Part shown: in pieces, positions 33,205 through 42,296 of the stretch
Position numbering within the stretch: the first letter of the stretch is position 1
How the letters are laid out: the number at the start of each line of letters is the position of its first letter
Source of the DNA: Vreelandella sedimenti
GTDB lineage: Bacteria > Pseudomonadota > Gammaproteobacteria > Pseudomonadales > Halomonadaceae
Direction of reading: 5' to 3'
Assembly: GCF_013416325.1 (NCBI RefSeq)
Contig: NZ_JACCGK010000001.1
Coordinates: forward strand, 372,001 to 436,000
DNA: 64,000 bases
Translations under genes and position numbers: made by a program
Notes under the pieces: model-generated
Databases searched by the model: none
Told to the model about the DNA's origin: nothing
Seen by the model: the letters and a program-made list of their open reading frames with translations, nothing else

Positions 33205-34410
33205 TTAGATTATGCCCGCTTGGCGCAGTTTGGCGCGGGTTTCATGATCAATGCCCAGTTCATCCAAGACATCGTCGGTATGCTGGCCAAGCGTGGGGCC
33301 GCCGTCGCCGATTCGCCCAGGGGTAGCGCTAAGCTTTGGCAATACGCCGGGTACTTTTAGCGGTTTGCCATTAGGCCGTGTAAAAGTTTGAATCATCTCC
33401 CGAGCCACATAGTGAGGATCAAAGGCGATATCTTTGGCCGTGTAGGGGTAGCCTGCGGGCACGCGGGCGTCATCCAGAGCTTGAAGGATGGCATCCCGTG
33501 GGCGCTCTTCGGTCCATGCTTGAATGGCGGTATCAATCATCTCGGCTTGCTGACTACGCCCATCGTTATGGGCCAGGACCGGGTCGTTGGCTAAATCTTC
33601 ACGGCCAATCACGCTCATCAGGCGCTTGAAGATACTGTCGCCATTGCCCGCAATCAGTACGTAATCACCGCCTTGGCAGCGGTAGGCGTTGGATGGGGTA
33701 ATGCCGGGCAGGGCGCTTCCGCTCGGTTCGCGAACCTGGCCGCTGGCATCGAACTCAGGCAGCAGGCTCTCCATCATAGCAAACACCGACTCATACAGCG
33801 CGACGTCGATCTCTTGACCCAGGCCACTGCGGTTGCGCTCCTGAATTGCCAGCAGGGTACCAATCACGGCGTAAAGCGCGGAAAGCGAGTCGCCGATGCT
33901 CACCCCCACACGCACCGAAGGTTCTCCCGGCTGGCCGGTGAGGTAACGCAGACCACCCATGGCTTCGCCAATCACGCCAAAACCGGGTTTATCGCGGTAA
34001 GGCCCCGTTTGCCCATAGCCGGAAATATGCACCATGATCAGTCGTGGGTTGAGTTTGGAGAGTGCTTTCCAGCCCAGCCCCCAGCTGTCTAGCGTGCCGG
34101 GGCGGAAGTTTTCCACCACCACGTCAGCCTCGGCGGCGAGCTGTCGCACCAGCTTTTGGCCCTCTTCACTGCGCAAGTCCAGCGCCACCGAGCGCTTGTT
34201 GCGGGTCTGGACGTGCCACCAGAGCGAGGTGCCTTCTTCAAGCATTCGCCATTTGCGAAGTGGATCACCGGTGCCCGGCGGTTCGATTTTAATCACGTCG
34301 GCACCGAATTCGCCCAGCAGTTTGGTGGCGAAAGGCCCCGCAATCAGTTGGCCAAGCTCAAGAACTTTTAAGCCCTGTAGCGGAAGCTGGCGCGCTTCGG
34401 AAGCATTCAT
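33205..34410 (-). CDS. Family III CoA-transferase (CaiB/BaiF)
   Basis: A 401-residue formyl-CoA-transferase-like enzyme. The N-terminal block GLKVLELGQLIAGPFATKLLGEFGADVIKIEPP and the catalytic Asp in VSIGDSLSALYAVIG are present. It moves CoA from a donor such as succinyl-CoA to an organic acid. It is first in a two-gene operon with the HMGL-like lyase and is divergent from a LysR gene, so the three form a small acid-catabolism unit. Confidence 0.9.
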   Translation of the reverse strand: MNASEARQLPLQGLKVLELGQLIAGPFATKLLGEFGADVIKIEPPGTGDPLRKWRMLEEGTSLWWHVQTRNKRSVALDLRSEEGQKLVRQLAAEADVVVENFRPGTLDSWGLGWKALSKLNPRLIMVHISGYGQTGPYRDKPGFGVIGEAMGGLRYLTGQPGEPSVRVGVSIGDSLSALYAVIGTLLAIQERNRSGLGQEIDVALYESVFAMMESLLPEFDASGQVREPSGSALPGITPSNAYRCQGGDYVLIAGNGDSIFKRLMSVIGREDLANDPVLAHNDGRSQQAEMIDTAIQAWTEERPRDAILQALDDARVPAGYPYTAKDIAFDPHYVAREMIQTFTRPNGKPLKVPGVLPKLSATPGRIGDGGPTLGQHTDDVLDELGIDHETRAKLRQAGII

Positions 34411-34558
34411 TAAGGCTCTCTCTTATCATTGGGTTATCTCTATTAGCCAGCATGCGTGAGCTAACCGGGAGCGACAATTAGGCAATGGGTAACAAAGGGT
34501 TCGTGGCTGGCGAAGGTGTGAGCTACCATAGGGAGCTTGTTTTCAAGGAGTTCGTAGG

Positions 34559-35455
34559 ATGCGCCGCTTTGATTTTGTCACCCTTAAACTGTTTATCTCC
34601 GTGGCGGATGAGGGCCGTCTGACGGCGGCGGCGGAGCGTGAACACCTAGCACTAGCTGCGGTGAGTAAGCGAATAAGTGACCTGGAAACGCTAGTCGGCA
34701 CAACGCTGCTCTATCGTCGCCCCAGAGGTGTAGAACTGACTCCCGCAGGTCAGGCGTTTTTGCATCATGCCCGACGTATTATGGATAACATTGAGCGCCT
34801 GCAGGCCGAACTCAGCGAGTATGGCGAAGGCGTTCGCGGTCATGTGCGTATCCACTCCAATACTTCGGCGATCATTGCCTTTCTTCCCCAGGATCTCAGC
34901 GCCTTCTCACGCCTCTACCCTGAAATCAAAATTGATCTTCAGGAGCGGGTCAGCAGCGAAATTATCGCTGCCGTTCGCGACGGGCTGACCGATATCGGTA
35001 TCTTTGCAGGCCATGTTGCGGCGCCCGACCTTCAACAGCTCTCCTATCGACAAGATCGACTCGTGTTAATGACCCCTATCGATCATCCTTTGGCTGGGCG
35101 TGAAAGCATTGCCTTTAATGAAGCGCTAGCTTTCGATTTTATCGGCTTGCAGCAGGATGCCTCGCTGCAGTCGCTGTTGAACGAGCAGGCTAACCTAGCG
35201 GGTAAAACGCTGCGCATGCGTATTCAGGTACGCAGCTTCGATGCCATTTGCCGCATGATCCACCATGGTATGGGCGTTGGCGTACTGCCTGAGCAAACCA
35301 TCTACCGTGACTTAGGCGATCTGCAGCTGAAAAGCATCCCGCTTAGCGACCCTTGGGCTCAGCGAGAACTGGTGATTGGCATGCGCCGTTACGCCTCCCT
35401 GCATGTGACTGCCCGGCATTTGGTGGATCACCTTACCCAGAAAGAGGATGAGTAA
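34559..35455 (+). CDS. LysR-family regulator
   Basis: A 298-residue LysR regulator beginning RRFDFVTLKLFISVADEGRLTAAAEREHLALAAVSKRISDLE, with the helix-turn-helix near residues 18-40 and a substrate-binding effector domain. An AAGGAG site sits close before the ATG. It is divergent from the CoA-transferase/lyase pair (gap 34411-34558, which holds the promoters) and probably activates it. It may also influence the TRAP genes that follow on the same strand after a 312-base gap. Confidence 0.92.
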   Translation: MRRFDFVTLKLFISVADEGRLTAAAEREHLALAAVSKRISDLETLVGTTLLYRRPRGVELTPAGQAFLHHARRIMDNIERLQAELSEYGEGVRGHVRIHSNTSAIIAFLPQDLSAFSRLYPEIKIDLQERVSSEIIAAVRDGLTDIGIFAGHVAAPDLQQLSYRQDRLVLMTPIDHPLAGRESIAFNEALAFDFIGLQQDASLQSLLNEQANLAGKTLRMRIQVRSFDAICRMIHHGMGVGVLPEQTIYRDLGDLQLKSIPLSDPWAQRELVIGMRRYASLHVTARHLVDHLTQKEDE

Positions 35456-35767
35456 TAGCTTAAGAAACGCTCCTTATGGCTTCGTGGTTTGAGAAAGCAA
35501 AGCACCCATAGCTACTCTTTCAAGGGCCTAAAGCAAGCTAAACAGCGGTTGATTAAAGAAGCTAGGTATTCATCTTTGGTCGTACGGCCGTGATGGGGTG
35601 GATTTAAAAGCCCGTTATAGCAGCGTTTCTAGCCATCGTGTTTTACGAAGTCAGCCTTCTTGAACGTCGATTTGAGCCCTTGGGATGCATGTTTCAAGAT
35701 CACGTAAGCGTTACCTGAAAGTTACAAGAACCACATCCAATAACGACAACCGTAGAGAGTCTATCCC
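35456..35767. other. 312-base gap with no recognisable gene
   Basis: No open frame with family resemblance, no tRNA and no strong hairpin were seen. Moderate AT content and short coding-like stretches broken by stops allow an eroded gene, but nothing could be identified. The last 100 bases must hold the promoter of the TRAP operon, and GAGAG near 35755 serves as its ribosome site. Confidence 0.4.
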
Positions 35768-36748
35768 ATGCGGAAACAACTGCTTGCCACGCTGGCTACC
35801 CTAGGCATGCTAACGACGGCGCCGTTCGTCTTGGCGAATCCCATCGAAATCCAAGTTAACAACACCATGAGTGAGGGCGGTTCGGAAAGCGCTGCAGTAG
35901 AGCGCTTTGCTGAGTACTTAGAAGAACAGGCACCGGGTCGCTTCGATGTTCGTCCCTTCCTGGCGGGCTCATTGGGCGGCGAAAATGCCGTTTTGGAACT
36001 ACTGAACCTTGGTCAAACCCAGCTCTCTATCACTGGCGGTAACTGGCGCCAGCAATACGCGCCTGAATATGATGCCATTACTGTGCCCTTTGTGTTCTCA
36101 ACCTGGGACGAAGTCGATGCCTATATGGAGAGCCCCTCCGGCCAGGCGCTGATTGAAAAGGCGGAGAGTCAGGGCGGCCTTAAATACTTCGGCACCCAGC
36201 ACCGTGGCCCGCGCCACATGACCGCCAATAAAGCCATCGAAACGCCGGAAGATCTTGACGGTTTCCGCATGCGCCTTCCTGCGCTGCCAGTATGGATGGA
36301 AGTGTGGGAAGAGATCGGCGCCCAGGTCGTCAATGTGCCCGCGCCCGAAATTTACCTTGCCATGCAGACCGGTCAGGTTGACGGCCATGAGAACTCGCTC
36401 TCATCGCCCTATACCCGTCGTCTATGGGAAGTTCAGGACCACATCATTATGACCAGCCATGTTCAGTTTCCGTGGAATTGGGTGGCAAGTGCGCGCTGGT
36501 GGGAAGGGCTTGAATCAGACGATCAGGCATTGATCGAAGAGGCCATTCATGTCGCCCGTGAGCATGGCACAGAGCGTGAACGCGAACTCGATGAGTACTA
36601 CCTGGAAGCGCTGCAGGATGAAGGCATGACGGTTATTGAGCCTGATATTGCCGCTTTCCGCGAAGCCGCGTTACCGGCGATTGATCGTGTCATGGCCGAA
36701 ATGGCAGACGGTGTTCGTGAAGATGCCCTGGGTAACCAGAGCGAGTAA
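35768..36748 (+). CDS. TRAP transporter substrate-binding protein (DctP)
   Basis: A 326-residue periplasmic TRAP binding protein. The signal peptide covers residues 1-23 (MRKQLLATLATLGMLTTAPFVLA). The mature protein has the DctP landmarks GFRMRLPALPVWMEVWEEIGA, which holds the carboxylate-binding Arg, and PAPEIYLAMQTGQVDGHENS. It captures an organic acid for the DctQM membrane pair encoded next. A hairpin follows the stop at 36764, so binding protein and membrane genes may be expressed at different levels. Confidence 0.92.
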   Translation: MRKQLLATLATLGMLTTAPFVLANPIEIQVNNTMSEGGSESAAVERFAEYLEEQAPGRFDVRPFLAGSLGGENAVLELLNLGQTQLSITGGNWRQQYAPEYDAITVPFVFSTWDEVDAYMESPSGQALIEKAESQGGLKYFGTQHRGPRHMTANKAIETPEDLDGFRMRLPALPVWMEVWEEIGAQVVNVPAPEIYLAMQTGQVDGHENSLSSPYTRRLWEVQDHIIMTSHVQFPWNWVASARWWEGLESDDQALIEEAIHVAREHGTERERELDEYYLEALQDEGMTVIEPDIAAFREAALPAIDRVMAEMADGVREDALGNQSE

Positions 36749-36763
36749 CACACCTTTGGCAAA

Positions 36764-36794
36764 AACAGCGGCGGCCCATTGGGCCGTCGCTGTT
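36764..36794 (+). terminator. Hairpin between TRAP dctP and dctQ
   Basis: AACAGCGGCGGCCCA (36764-36778) pairs with TGGGCCGTCGCTGTT (36780-36794) at 14 of 15 positions and ends in TTTT. It is a strong stem with a short U-run, in the 140-base gap between dctP and dctQ. It probably acts as a leaky terminator or RNA-stabilising end. Confidence 0.7.
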
Positions 36795-36888
36795 TTACAA
36801 CACAAGAAAGTTTTGGAAGACAAGCAAGTTTGTCATGACAAATAAGTTTTCATAACCAAAAAAAGACGTCAGGGTAAGGAGTTCTGCT

Positions 36889-37431
36889 GTGGAAGACGCT
36901 GTAGCGCCCAGCCAAGGGCCGGATCGAATCGCTTTCTATATGTTGCGCGGCGTCACCCGCCTGTGCGATGGGGTAGGCGTGGCGTTAATGGCGGCCATCC
37001 TGCTATTGATCGTGGCGGCGGTCATTGCCCGCGACTTGTTGGGGCTGGGCATGCCCTGGACCGAAGAAGTAGCGTCTATGTTGGCCATCTACGCGATTGG
37101 CTTTGGCTCGCTATCGGCGTGGGTGCGCAGTGAACACCTGGTAGTCGATCTGTTTAGCCACAGGCTTTCAGGGCTGGGTAAAAATATTCAGTATCGGTTT
37201 ACTGCACTGGTTTCCTGCGGTTTTTTTGCCCTTGCTGCCTGGGGTGCATGGATTATGTCGGACATGAGCGCCAACAATAAAACGGTCTCGTTAAGTATCA
37301 GCTTCAGCTATCTCTATTACGGCATCTTTTTCAGCTTTGTGGGCATGGCGCTGATTGCCCTTTGGCAAACGTTGCGCGGCCCGGTGGCGTGGTTGGAAAC
37401 GTCCCATGAAGAGGAGGCCTCTCAACCATGA
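36889..37431 (+). CDS. TRAP transporter small permease (DctQ)
   Basis: A 180-residue membrane protein with four hydrophobic segments and the DctQ signature MPWTEEVASMLAIYAIGFGSLSAW. The start is GTG at 36889 with AAGGAG 8 bases upstream. It overlaps the large permease gene by ATGA (37428-37431), consistent with a stoichiometric DctQM complex. Confidence 0.92.
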   Translation: MEDAVAPSQGPDRIAFYMLRGVTRLCDGVGVALMAAILLLIVAAVIARDLLGLGMPWTEEVASMLAIYAIGFGSLSAWVRSEHLVVDLFSHRLSGLGKNIQYRFTALVSCGFFALAAWGAWIMSDMSANNKTVSLSISFSYLYYGIFFSFVGMALIALWQTLRGPVAWLETSHEEEASQP

Positions 37432-38723
37432 CCGAACTACTGATTTTCGTCGGTGGCCTGTTAGTACTGATGGCCATTGGCTTGCCCGTGGTGGTCGCCA
37501 TTGGCGTGACCTCCTTTATCGCCCTGATGGCTACCGGCACCGGCGGGCTGCCCGTCGAGTTGCTCCCGCTGCGCATGGTGCAAACGCTTAATAACTTTAC
37601 CCTGCTGGCGATACCGTTGTTTATTCTGGCCGCCAATATTATGAATATCGGCTCCACTACCACGCGCATTTTTGACTTCGCCACCGCGCTGGTGGGCTTT
37701 ACCAAGGGCGGCCTGGGTCACGCGAATGTGGTGGCTAGCTCCATTTTTGCCACTATGTCGGGCACTGCCGTTGCCGATGCCGCAGGGCTTGGTAGCATCG
37801 AAATCAAAGCCATGAAAGAGCGTGGCTATGCGCTGGATTACTCCACCGGTATTACCGCTGCTTCCAGTGTTATTGGGCCGATTCTGCCGCCGAGTATTGC
37901 GCTGGTGGTTTACGGCTGGCTGGCCAATGTGAGCATTGGCGGGCTGTTTATGGCGGGGCTGTTGCCGGGTATTTTGATGGCACTGCTGTTGATGGGGATG
38001 ACCGTGCTGCTGGCTGTCAGTGGCAAGGTAGTGATGCCCAAGCCCACACCCTTTGATGCCTGCGAAGTGGCCCGCACTGGCAAACGCGCCATTCTACCGC
38101 TGATGATGCCAGCGATTATTGTGGGTGGTATTTGGGGCGGCTTCTTCACGCCTACCGAAGCTGGTGCCATTGCCTCGCTTTACGCGGTGATCTTGGGCGG
38201 GCTGGTTTATCGTGACTTGAACTGGCGGGATCTATTCAATGCCTTTCGTCGTACCTTGATGTTCAGCGCGGTCATCCTGCTAATTATTGCGGTCTCCAGC
38301 TTCTATGGCTGGATACTGGTGCGCATGGGGATCCCCCAAGCGTTGGCGGGGCAGGTGGCCAGCATCGATATGCCCACCATCCTGCTGCTGCTCTGCTTTG
38401 CACTGTTCTTCCTGCTGATCGGTTGCTTTATGTCGGTGATCGAAAGCATCCTGATTTTTACCCCCATTGTGGTGCCCGCAGCACTAAGCGCCGGATTAGA
38501 CCCCGTACACTTCGGTATTGTGATGGTGATCACGCTTTCAGTAGGGGTTATTACCCCGCCCTTTGGCACGGTGCTGTTCCTGATGGTGGGCATCACACGG
38601 TTGCGCTACGGCCAGGTCGTCACAGCGATCATGCCGTTCTTACTGCCGATTATCGCCACTATTCTACTGCTCATCGCCGTGCCGGGGCTGGCTACTTGGC
38701 TGCCAGACGTTATGGGGTATTGA
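37428..38723 (+). CDS. TRAP transporter large permease (DctM)
   Basis: A 431-residue permease with about twelve hydrophobic segments, of the ion-coupled DctM family. Landmarks include [42 protein letters not shown], and [22 protein letters not shown]. It imports the substrate delivered by the DctP protein of the same operon, driven by a sodium gradient as in related systems. It is followed within 16 bases by an aldolase gene. Confidence 0.93.
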   Translation: MTELLIFVGGLLVLMAIGLPVVVAIGVTSFIALMATGTGGLPVELLPLRMVQTLNNFTLLAIPLFILAANIMNIGSTTTRIFDFATALVGFTKGGLGHANVVASSIFATMSGTAVADAAGLGSIEIKAMKERGYALDYSTGITAASSVIGPILPPSIALVVYGWLANVSIGGLFMAGLLPGILMALLLMGMTVLLAVSGKVVMPKPTPFDACEVARTGKRAILPLMMPAIIVGGIWGGFFTPTEAGAIASLYAVILGGLVYRDLNWRDLFNAFRRTLMFSAVILLIIAVSSFYGWILVRMGIPQALAGQVASIDMPTILLLLCFALFFLLIGCFMSVIESILIFTPIVVPAALSAGLDPVHFGIVMVITLSVGVITPPFGTVLFLMVGITRLRYGQVVTAIMPFLLPIIATILLLIAVPGLATWLPDVMGY

Positions 38724-38739
38724 TGTAAAAGGAGAGCGA

Positions 38740-39510
38740 ATGAAAATGCTGCACAACGCGTTTAAGCAGCAACTGCTGGCGGGGCAGCCCCAAACGGGGA
38801 TTTGGCTCGGCTTGGCGAGCGCCTACACCGCGGAGATTGCCGCCACGGCAGGCTTTGACTGGCTGCTGCTTGACGCCGAGCATGCTCCTAACGATGTATC
38901 GAGCCTGCTTGCTCAGCTGCAGGCGCTGGGCCCCTATCAAAGCCACCCGGTGGTACGTCCGCCTACCGGCGATGCGGTGCTGATCAAGCGCTATCTGGAT
39001 ATTGGCGTGCAGAACCTGCTGATCCCCATGGTGGAAACGGCCGAACAGGCGACTGAACTGGTGGCGGCCACGCGTTACCCACCCCGCGGTATTCGCGGCG
39101 TTGGTCATGTGCTGGCACGCGCCTCGCGCTGGGGGCAGGCAGAAGATTACCTCTCCCGCGCTGATGACGAAATCTGCCTAATGCTGCAGGTGGAGAGCCC
39201 CCAGGCGCTTGCCAACCTGGAGGCTATCGCCGCAGTAGACGGTGTCGATGGGGTGTTTATTGGCCCGGCGGATTTGTCGGCGTCTATGGGGCATCTCGGC
39301 AATGCCAGCCATCCTGAAGTGACAGACGCGATTAGTGATGCCATTAACAAGATACGCGCTGCGGGCAAGGCAGCGGGTATCGTCACGGTAGACGAGCAAG
39401 CAGCCCGCGGCTATCTCGCCGCGGGCTGTACCTTCGTTGGTGTCGGGATTGATACGCTGCTTTACGCCAATGCTCTGCGCGGTCTAGCGGAGCGGTTCAG
39501 GCACGAATGA
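38740..39510 (+). CDS. HpcH/HpaI-family aldolase
   Basis: A 256-residue metal-dependent class II pyruvate aldolase. [33 protein letters not shown] (catalytic region with the Glu-His pair) and [16 protein letters not shown]...[14 protein letters not shown] (metal-binding Glu and Asp) are clear. AAGGAG lies 7 bases upstream. It is co-directional with the TRAP genes, so it may cleave a 2-keto-3-deoxy acid derived from the imported compound to pyruvate and an aldehyde. It ends 14 bases before a convergent gene. Confidence 0.92.
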   Translation: MKMLHNAFKQQLLAGQPQTGIWLGLASAYTAEIAATAGFDWLLLDAEHAPNDVSSLLAQLQALGPYQSHPVVRPPTGDAVLIKRYLDIGVQNLLIPMVETAEQATELVAATRYPPRGIRGVGHVLARASRWGQAEDYLSRADDEICLMLQVESPQALANLEAIAAVDGVDGVFIGPADLSASMGHLGNASHPEVTDAISDAINKIRAAGKAAGIVTVDEQAARGYLAAGCTFVGVGIDTLLYANALRGLAERFRHE

Positions 39511-39524
39511 ACAAAGCGTCGGGG

Positions 39525-40949
39525 TTACTCCACGGCAGGCAAGATCCTGCCTGGATTCATCAGCCCCTTAGGGTCGAACAGCGCCTTAACGCCGCTAACC
39601 AGTTCCCGCTCAACAGGCGATAGCCGCGCCAGGTAGGGTGCCTGCTTTGTGCGGCCAATGCCGTGCTCGGCGCTGATGCTGCCGTTGAAACCGTCGAGTA
39701 CCTCAAACAGCCGCTCCTCCAGGCCGTGCAGGTGAGCTTTCTTATCGCTATCCGCCATTGCCGTGGGCGGTAGAATGTTGAAGTGCAGATTGCCGTCGCC
39801 CACATGGCCGTAGGCAATAATTTCGCACTCGGGTGACGCCGCCATCACCACCTCGCTTGCCCGGGCAACGAAGTCGGGTATCGCCGAGATGGGCACCGAG
39901 ATATCGGTGCGCAGGTGCTCACCGCGCCGCCGCTGGCCTTCCAGCATGCTTTCGCGGAACTGCCACAGCTGGGCGGACTGGGTGTCGCTAGCGGCCAGGG
40001 CGCCATCCAGCACCAGCTCGCGCTCCATGCCGGTTTCCAGCAGCGCTTCCAGCAAGGCACTCAGGTCGACTGGCCCCGTGGCAGCAACCTCCATCAGCAC
40101 GTACCAGGGGTAGGCGTCTTCAAGTGGATCACGTAGCTCTGGCGTCGCTTCAATCGCCAGCTCGATACAGCGGCGGGGAATCAGCTCAAAAGCCGTTAGC
40201 AGATCGCAGCACTCCCGGCGCGCCAGGCCATACAGGTCGATGACCGCCTGGATGGAGGGCAGGCCCAGTAGCGCCGTCCGGTTTTGGGTTGGGCGCGGTG
40301 ATAGTTTTAACACCGCCCCGGTGACGATGCCCAAGGTACCTTCGCTACCCAGAAACAGCTGCTGAAGGTCGTAACCGCGATTGTCCTTGTGCAGTGTGTT
40401 CAGGCTTTCCCAGATGCGCCCATCAGGCAGTACTACCTCAAGCCCCAGCACCAATTCGCGCATCATGCCGTAACGCAACACGTTAAGTCCGCCTGCGTTA
40501 GTCGCGATATTGCCGCCAATCTGACAACTGCCTTGAGCACCTAGCGAGAGAGGAAAATCGCAATCATGCTCGGCGGCGGCCAGCTTAACGTTCTCAAGAA
40601 TACAGCCAGCGTCTACCGTGATGGTGAAGTTGACTGGGTCAATGGCGCGCACGCTATTCAAACGCTCTAAGCTGATCACTAATTCCTGTCCATTGTCGGC
40701 GGGTAAGGCGCCTGCCACCAGGCCGCTATGGCCGCCCTGGGGCGTCATAGCGATCCCATGCTCATAGCAGCGCTTGGCTACCTCGGCGACGTCCGCAGTA
40801 TTGGCTGGGCGGGCGATGGCCAGCGGCATGCCCAGCGTATCGCCTGCCCAATCGCTCACATAGCGCGCCATGACGTCCGGTTCGCGCAGTAAACCCCGCT
40901 CGCCGAGCAAGGTGGTTAACTCATTTAGAAAGGTAGTGGTGTCTGTCAT
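39525..40949 (-). CDS. FAD-linked hydroxyacid dehydrogenase (GlcD/D-lactate dehydrogenase family)
   Basis: A 474-residue flavoprotein: N-terminal FAD_binding_4 domain (TPQGGHSGLVAGA, LGAQGSCQIGGNIATNAGG) and C-terminal FAD-oxidase domain with the metal-binding histidines in YGHVGDGNLHFN and SAEHGIG. It would oxidise D-lactate, D-2-hydroxyglutarate or a similar acid and pass electrons to the quinone pool. The ATG overlaps the stop of the fuconate-dehydratase-like gene as TAATG. In this cluster lactate made from a deoxy sugar acid is a sensible substrate; that is inference. Confidence 0.88.
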   Translation of the reverse strand: MTDTTTFLNELTTLLGERGLLREPDVMARYVSDWAGDTLGMPLAIARPANTADVAEVAKRCYEHGIAMTPQGGHSGLVAGALPADNGQELVISLERLNSVRAIDPVNFTITVDAGCILENVKLAAAEHDCDFPLSLGAQGSCQIGGNIATNAGGLNVLRYGMMRELVLGLEVVLPDGRIWESLNTLHKDNRGYDLQQLFLGSEGTLGIVTGAVLKLSPRPTQNRTALLGLPSIQAVIDLYGLARRECCDLLTAFELIPRRCIELAIEATPELRDPLEDAYPWYVLMEVAATGPVDLSALLEALLETGMERELVLDGALAASDTQSAQLWQFRESMLEGQRRRGEHLRTDISVPISAIPDFVARASEVVMAASPECEIIAYGHVGDGNLHFNILPPTAMADSDKKAHLHGLEERLFEVLDGFNGSISAEHGIGRTKQAPYLARLSPVERELVSGVKALFDPKGLMNPGRILPAVE

Positions 40950-42250
40950 TAACTCTCTTCCTGCCAGGCTGCACCCTCGGGAAAGCGGTGCTGTACTTGG
41001 GATTCTGCGTGCATGGCAATGCTGTAACCCGGCGCTTCGGGCACCTGATAGCGGCCACGGTTGATCACTACCGGGTCGATAAAGTGCTCGTGAAGGTGGT
41101 CTACGTACTCCAGCACACGACCTTCAAGGCTACCGGATACCGCAATGTAGTCGAACAGCGAGATATGTTGGGTGTATTCGCATAACCCAACGCCACCGCC
41201 ATGAGGGCAAATCGGTACGCCGAATTTAGCGGCCATCAGCACCACGAGGATAACCTCATTAAGACCGCCCAAGCGTGCCGCATCCAACTGGCAGTAGTCG
41301 ATGGCATCCGCCTGGAAGAACTGCTTAAACATCACCTTGTTTTGACAGTGCTCGCCAGTGGCGACGCCGATAGGCGCTACCCGGTGGCGGATTTCGGCGT
41401 GGCCGAGAATGTCGTCAGGGCTGGTGGGCTCTTCTATCCATAGCGGGTCAAATTCGGCCAGCCGACGCATCTTGGTAATCGTCTCGTCGACTTCCCACAC
41501 CTGGTTGGCGTCCATCATCAGCACGTTGTCCCAGCCGATCTCTTCGCGTAGCAGCGCCGCTCGGCGGGCATCCTCTTCGATGTCGCCGCCAATCTTCTGT
41601 TTGAAATGAGTCCAGCCTTCGGCCAGCGCTTCCCGAGCCAGACCGCGTACTTTCTCGTCGCTGTAGCCCAGCCAGCCCGCTGAAGTAGTGTAGGCGGGGT
41701 AGCCATCGTGGCGCATTTCGGCTTCGCGGGCTTCTTTGCCGGAAGCCTGGCGGCGTAGCAGACAGATCGCTTCTTCTGGCGTTAACGCATCGGTGACGAA
41801 GCGGAAATCAAGGCAGCGAACCAGCTGTTCCGGGGTCATATCCACCAGCAGCTTCCAAACCGGCTTACCTTCGTTTTTCGCCCACATATCCCACACGGCG
41901 TTAACGATGGCGGCGGTGGCTAGGTGAATTGCGCCTTTATCAGGGCCGATCCAACGCAGCTGGCTGTCGCCAGTAATTTCTCGCCAGAACGCGCCCATAT
42001 TGTCGGTCATCGACTCAAGTGTTCGCCCCTCGATCAGCGACGCTAGGGAGTGCAAAGCGGTAACCACAATCTCGTTGCCGCGGCCAATGGTAAAGGTTAA
42101 GCCGTGCCCCTCGGGGCTGCCGTCATCGGTGTGCAGGATGACATAGGCGGCGGAGTAGTCCGGCGCGGCATTCATGGCATCGGAGCCATCCAGAGAACGC
42201 GAGGTGGGAAAACGAATATCCTGGATCTCGACGCGAGTGATAGTTGTCAT
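40949..42250 (-). CDS. L-fuconate dehydratase (enolase superfamily)
   Basis: A 433-residue enolase-superfamily dehydratase. The fuconate-dehydratase-like N-terminus (FPTSRSLDGSDAMNAAPDYSAAYV) is characteristic. The barrel shows the KxK base pair in FKQKIGGD, metal ligands in MMDANQVWEVDE, IEEPTSPDD and GEHCQN, and the general-acid His in CPHGGGVGL. It converts L-fuconate to 2-keto-3-deoxy-L-fuconate. It sits in a minus-strand operon between the FAA-hydrolase-family gene upstream and the flavoprotein gene downstream. Confidence 0.9.
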   Translation of the reverse strand: MTTITRVEIQDIRFPTSRSLDGSDAMNAAPDYSAAYVILHTDDGSPEGHGLTFTIGRGNEIVVTALHSLASLIEGRTLESMTDNMGAFWREITGDSQLRWIGPDKGAIHLATAAIVNAVWDMWAKNEGKPVWKLLVDMTPEQLVRCLDFRFVTDALTPEEAICLLRRQASGKEAREAEMRHDGYPAYTTSAGWLGYSDEKVRGLAREALAEGWTHFKQKIGGDIEEDARRAALLREEIGWDNVLMMDANQVWEVDETITKMRRLAEFDPLWIEEPTSPDDILGHAEIRHRVAPIGVATGEHCQNKVMFKQFFQADAIDYCQLDAARLGGLNEVILVVLMAAKFGVPICPHGGGVGLCEYTQHISLFDYIAVSGSLEGRVLEYVDHLHEHFIDPVVINRGRYQVPEAPGYSIAMHAESQVQHRFPEGAAWQEES

Positions 42251-42296
42251 TGTGCGCTCCTAGGCTGTGATATGAGTGGCGTATTGATTGTTAGAA

